The notes beneath the pieces were generated by a model that searched no databases, had not been told where the DNA came from, and saw nothing but the letters and a program-made list of their open reading frames with translations. Positions 62,595 to 64,000 of a DNA stretch of 64,000 bases are shown here, piece after piece. The stretch is from an uncultured Opitutia bacterium (GTDB taxonomy: Bacteria > Verrucomicrobiota > Verrucomicrobiia > Opitutales > Puniceicoccaceae). Each line of letters opens with the position of its first letter. The first letter of the stretch is position 1. Location: positions 29,509-93,508 of the forward strand of contig CAJXLM010000003.1 in the NCBI GenBank assembly GCA_913056175.1, read 5' to 3'. The translations under genes were made by a program, and so were the position numbers.

Positions 62595-63698
62595 ATGCTC
62601 CAAGCGGGAATCGTCGGTCTCCCCAACGTCGGGAAAAGTACTCTCTTCAACGCCCTCACGCGCACGCGCAAGGCCGAGGCCCAGAACTATCCCTTCTGCA
62701 CGATCGAGCCCAATGTCGGGGTGGTCCATGTCCCCGATGAGCGCCTCGAACCGCTCGCCCGGCTGGTCGGCACCTCCAAAATCATCCCCGCCGCCGTCGA
62801 GATGGTCGATATCGCCGGGCTGGTCGCCGGCGCCAGCCAGGGCGAGGGCCTCGGCAACCAGTTCCTCGCCAACATCCGCGAGGTCGACGCCATCGTCCAG
62901 GTGGTCCGCTGCTTCGAGGATGAGGATATCGTCCACAACGAGGGCAGCGTCGACCCGGTCCGCGATATCGGGGTCATCGAGACCGAGTTCATCCTCGCCG
63001 ACCTCCAGTCCCTCGAGAACCAGGAAGCCCGCCTGCGGAAGAAGGCCCGCGGCGGCGACGAGGAGGCCGCCCGACAACTCGCCCTCGTCGAGCGCCTCCA
63101 GCCCCACCTCGATGAGGGACGGTCCGCCTTTACCCTCCCCCTCGACGAGAACGAACGGGAGGTCCTCCCCCACCTCCACTTGCTCTCCGCCATCCCGGTC
63201 CTCTACGCCTGCAACGTCACCGAAACCGACCTCGCCCGGCCGGATGGCCTACCCGCCGTCCAGGCCGTTCGCGACTACGCGCGCCGGCGCGGCGACGCCC
63301 GCGTCTGCGTGGTCTCCGCTCGCACCGAAGAGGAGTTGGCCGACTTCTCCCCGGACGAAGCCGCCGAATTCCTCCGCGACCTCGGGGTCGCCGACTCCGG
63401 CGTCTCCCGCCTCATCCAGGAAACCTACGAGCTCCTCGGCCTCGCCTCCTTCCTCACCGCCGGAGCCCCCGAAGTCCGCGCCTGGACCTTCCACCGGGGC
63501 ATGACCGCCCCGGAATGCGCCGGGGTCATCCACTCCGACTTCCAGAAGAACTTCATCAAGGCCGAAGTCGTCTCCTACCAGGACCTCCTCCACGCCGGCT
63601 CCCTCCACGCCGCCCGCGAGGAGGGACGCCTCCGCCTCGAGGGCAAGGACTACCTCGTCCAGGACGGCGACGTCATCCACTTCCGCGCCAACCCCTAA
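62595..63698 (+). CDS. ychF: Ribosome-associated ATPase/GTPase YchF
   Basis: Obg-family P-loop NTPase (367 aa) that binds the 70S ribosome. Motifs are G1 [17 protein letters not shown]3 [12 protein letters not shown] and the adenine-type G4 NVTETD in place of NKxD. A TGS domain is at the C-terminus ([32 protein letters not shown]). ATG at 62595 follows a C/T-rich leader. It is 65 bp after the RND pump. Confidence 0.95.
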   Translation: MLQAGIVGLPNVGKSTLFNALTRTRKAEAQNYPFCTIEPNVGVVHVPDERLEPLARLVGTSKIIPAAVEMVDIAGLVAGASQGEGLGNQFLANIREVDAIVQVVRCFEDEDIVHNEGSVDPVRDIGVIETEFILADLQSLENQEARLRKKARGGDEEAARQLALVERLQPHLDEGRSAFTLPLDENEREVLPHLHLLSAIPVLYACNVTETDLARPDGLPAVQAVRDYARRRGDARVCVVSARTEEELADFSPDEAAEFLRDLGVADSGVSRLIQETYELLGLASFLTAGAPEVRAWTFHRGMTAPECAGVIHSDFQKNFIKAEVVSYQDLLHAGSLHAAREEGRLRLEGKDYLVQDGDVIHFRANP

Positions 63699-63728
63699 CC
63701 CCGCCCCTCCCCCAACCACCCCCCTCCC

Positions 63729-63774
63729 AAAAGCGCTCTTCCAAAGAGGAACCCTACCTCTGTTGGAGGCTTTT
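63729..63774 (+). other. Three-part imperfect hairpin (terminator or REP-like element)
   Basis: Nested stems AAAAGC/GCTTTT (63729-63734 with 63769-63774), TCCAA/TTGGA (63740-63744 with 63763-63767) and AGAGG/CCTCT (63745-63749 with 63757-63761) around the loop AACCCTA. It lies 31 bp after ychF and 65 bp before a RAYT-type transposase gene. It could end the ychF transcript, with TTTTG at its 3' foot. It could also be a REP-like unit that the transposase recognises. Confidence 0.55.
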
Positions 63775-63838
63775 GTAAGCTGCGTCCCTTTTAATCGCCT
63801 TGACGGTGGAGGTTTTCCCCTATGGAATTCCTTGTACC

Positions 63839-64000
63839 ATGCGGATGAGTCGCTACAAGGTGCCTTGGTCGGGGGTGTACTACGTGCGCAGCGAGCTGAC
63901 GGACGGGTTGGCGGGCTGGACGTCGGGGGAGCGAGAGGTGTTCCTGTCGATGGTGCGTCGGGTGGGGGAGTTCTGCGGGGTGGGGCTTTTGGAGGGGGTG
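63839..64000 (+). CDS. REP-associated tyrosine transposase (RAYT), 5' part, cut by window end
   Basis: 54 codons are present, open to the window edge. They read MRMSRYKVPWSGVYYVRSE, then EREVFLSMVRRVGEFCGVG. This matches the N-terminus of IS200-like (Y1 HUH) RAYT proteins, whose later HxH and Tyr residues lie outside the window. Coding bias differs from neighbours: G-ending codons (GTG, TCG, ACG, GGG) instead of C-ending ones, which suggests acquisition. Family call is probable, not certain. Confidence 0.65.
   Translation, partial: MRMSRYKVPWSGVYYVRSELTDGLAGWTSGEREVFLSMVRRVGEFCGVGLLEGV

Noticed and set aside
1..64000. CRISPR arrays, rRNA genes, prophage or complete insertion sequences
   Set aside because: No regularly spaced repeats, rRNA signature sequence, integrase or complete transposase was seen apart from the partial RAYT at the end.

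Overview
This window is chromosomal DNA of a high-GC Gram-negative bacterium. The envelope evidence is a ModABC importer, an RND efflux pair, a lipoprotein and an exosortase. My best guess is the PVC superphylum, class Opitutae of the Verrucomicrobia. That guess rests on the combination of an exosortase, a RAYT-type transposase, carboxyspermidine polyamine genes, an Anbu cluster and GatCAB. It is inferred, not proven. Genes are packed tightly, many with 1-8 bp stop/start overlaps (ATGA or GTGA). Most coding strands strongly prefer C in third positions. Few genes have a Shine-Dalgarno; most starts follow a C/T-rich leader.

Layout. 1-6.7 kb: a sugar or polyol ABC importer (two permeases, binding protein, ATPase) with sn-glycerol-1-phosphate dehydrogenase and a HAD phosphatase. 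6.7-9.2 kb: molybdate importer modABC. 9.3-11.7 kb: carboxy(nor)spermidine dehydrogenase and decarboxylase for polyamines. 11.8-12.6 kb: a small membrane protein and a lipoprotein. 12.7-15.2 kb: an exosortase translationally coupled to glycogen synthase. 15.3-20.4 kb: HIT protein, PhoH, a 7TM-HD cyclic-di-AMP phosphodiesterase, YbeY and a DUF502 membrane protein. 20.7-26.2 kb: a thiamine locus, thiOSGEF on the minus strand, and a sodium/solute symporter on the plus strand. Two back-to-back TPP riboswitches sit between them. 26.2-28.5 kb: E1-alpha and E1-beta of a ThDP-dependent 2-oxo acid dehydrogenase with a free-standing lipoyl domain protein. 28.8-32.7 kb: hydroxyacid dehydrogenase, rhodanese, ThrH, CoaX and an inositol-monophosphatase-like enzyme.

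32.7-36.9 kb: the Anbu proteasome-like peptidase cluster (circularly permuted ATP-grasp, alpha-E, transglutaminase, Anbu), a poorly understood system. 36.9-43.4 kb: a DinG-like Fe-S helicase, an RluA-type pseudouridine synthase, a secreted protein of unknown function, and a glycogen phosphorylase with a Lys/Ala-rich N-terminal tail. 43.6-47.8 kb: malate synthase and a long isocitrate lyase (glyoxylate shunt), followed by a strong terminator. 47.9 kb: tRNA-Ala(GGC). 48.1-51.3 kb: gatCAB. 51.4-57.3 kb: TlyA-type methyltransferase, an orphan type III polyketide synthase, GlnD and an aldo/keto reductase. 57.3-63.7 kb: an RsmB/RsmF-type methyltransferase, an RND efflux adaptor and pump, and YchF. 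The window ends inside a REP-associated tyrosine transposase (RAYT), preceded by a hairpin.

Central carbon storage (glgA, glgP), acetate use (aceA, malate synthase), thiamine supply and ThDP enzymes are the main metabolic threads. I found no rRNA, CRISPR array or complete insertion sequence. The least understood items are the Anbu cluster, the riboswitch-controlled symporter, the tailed GlgP and the RAYT with its hairpin.
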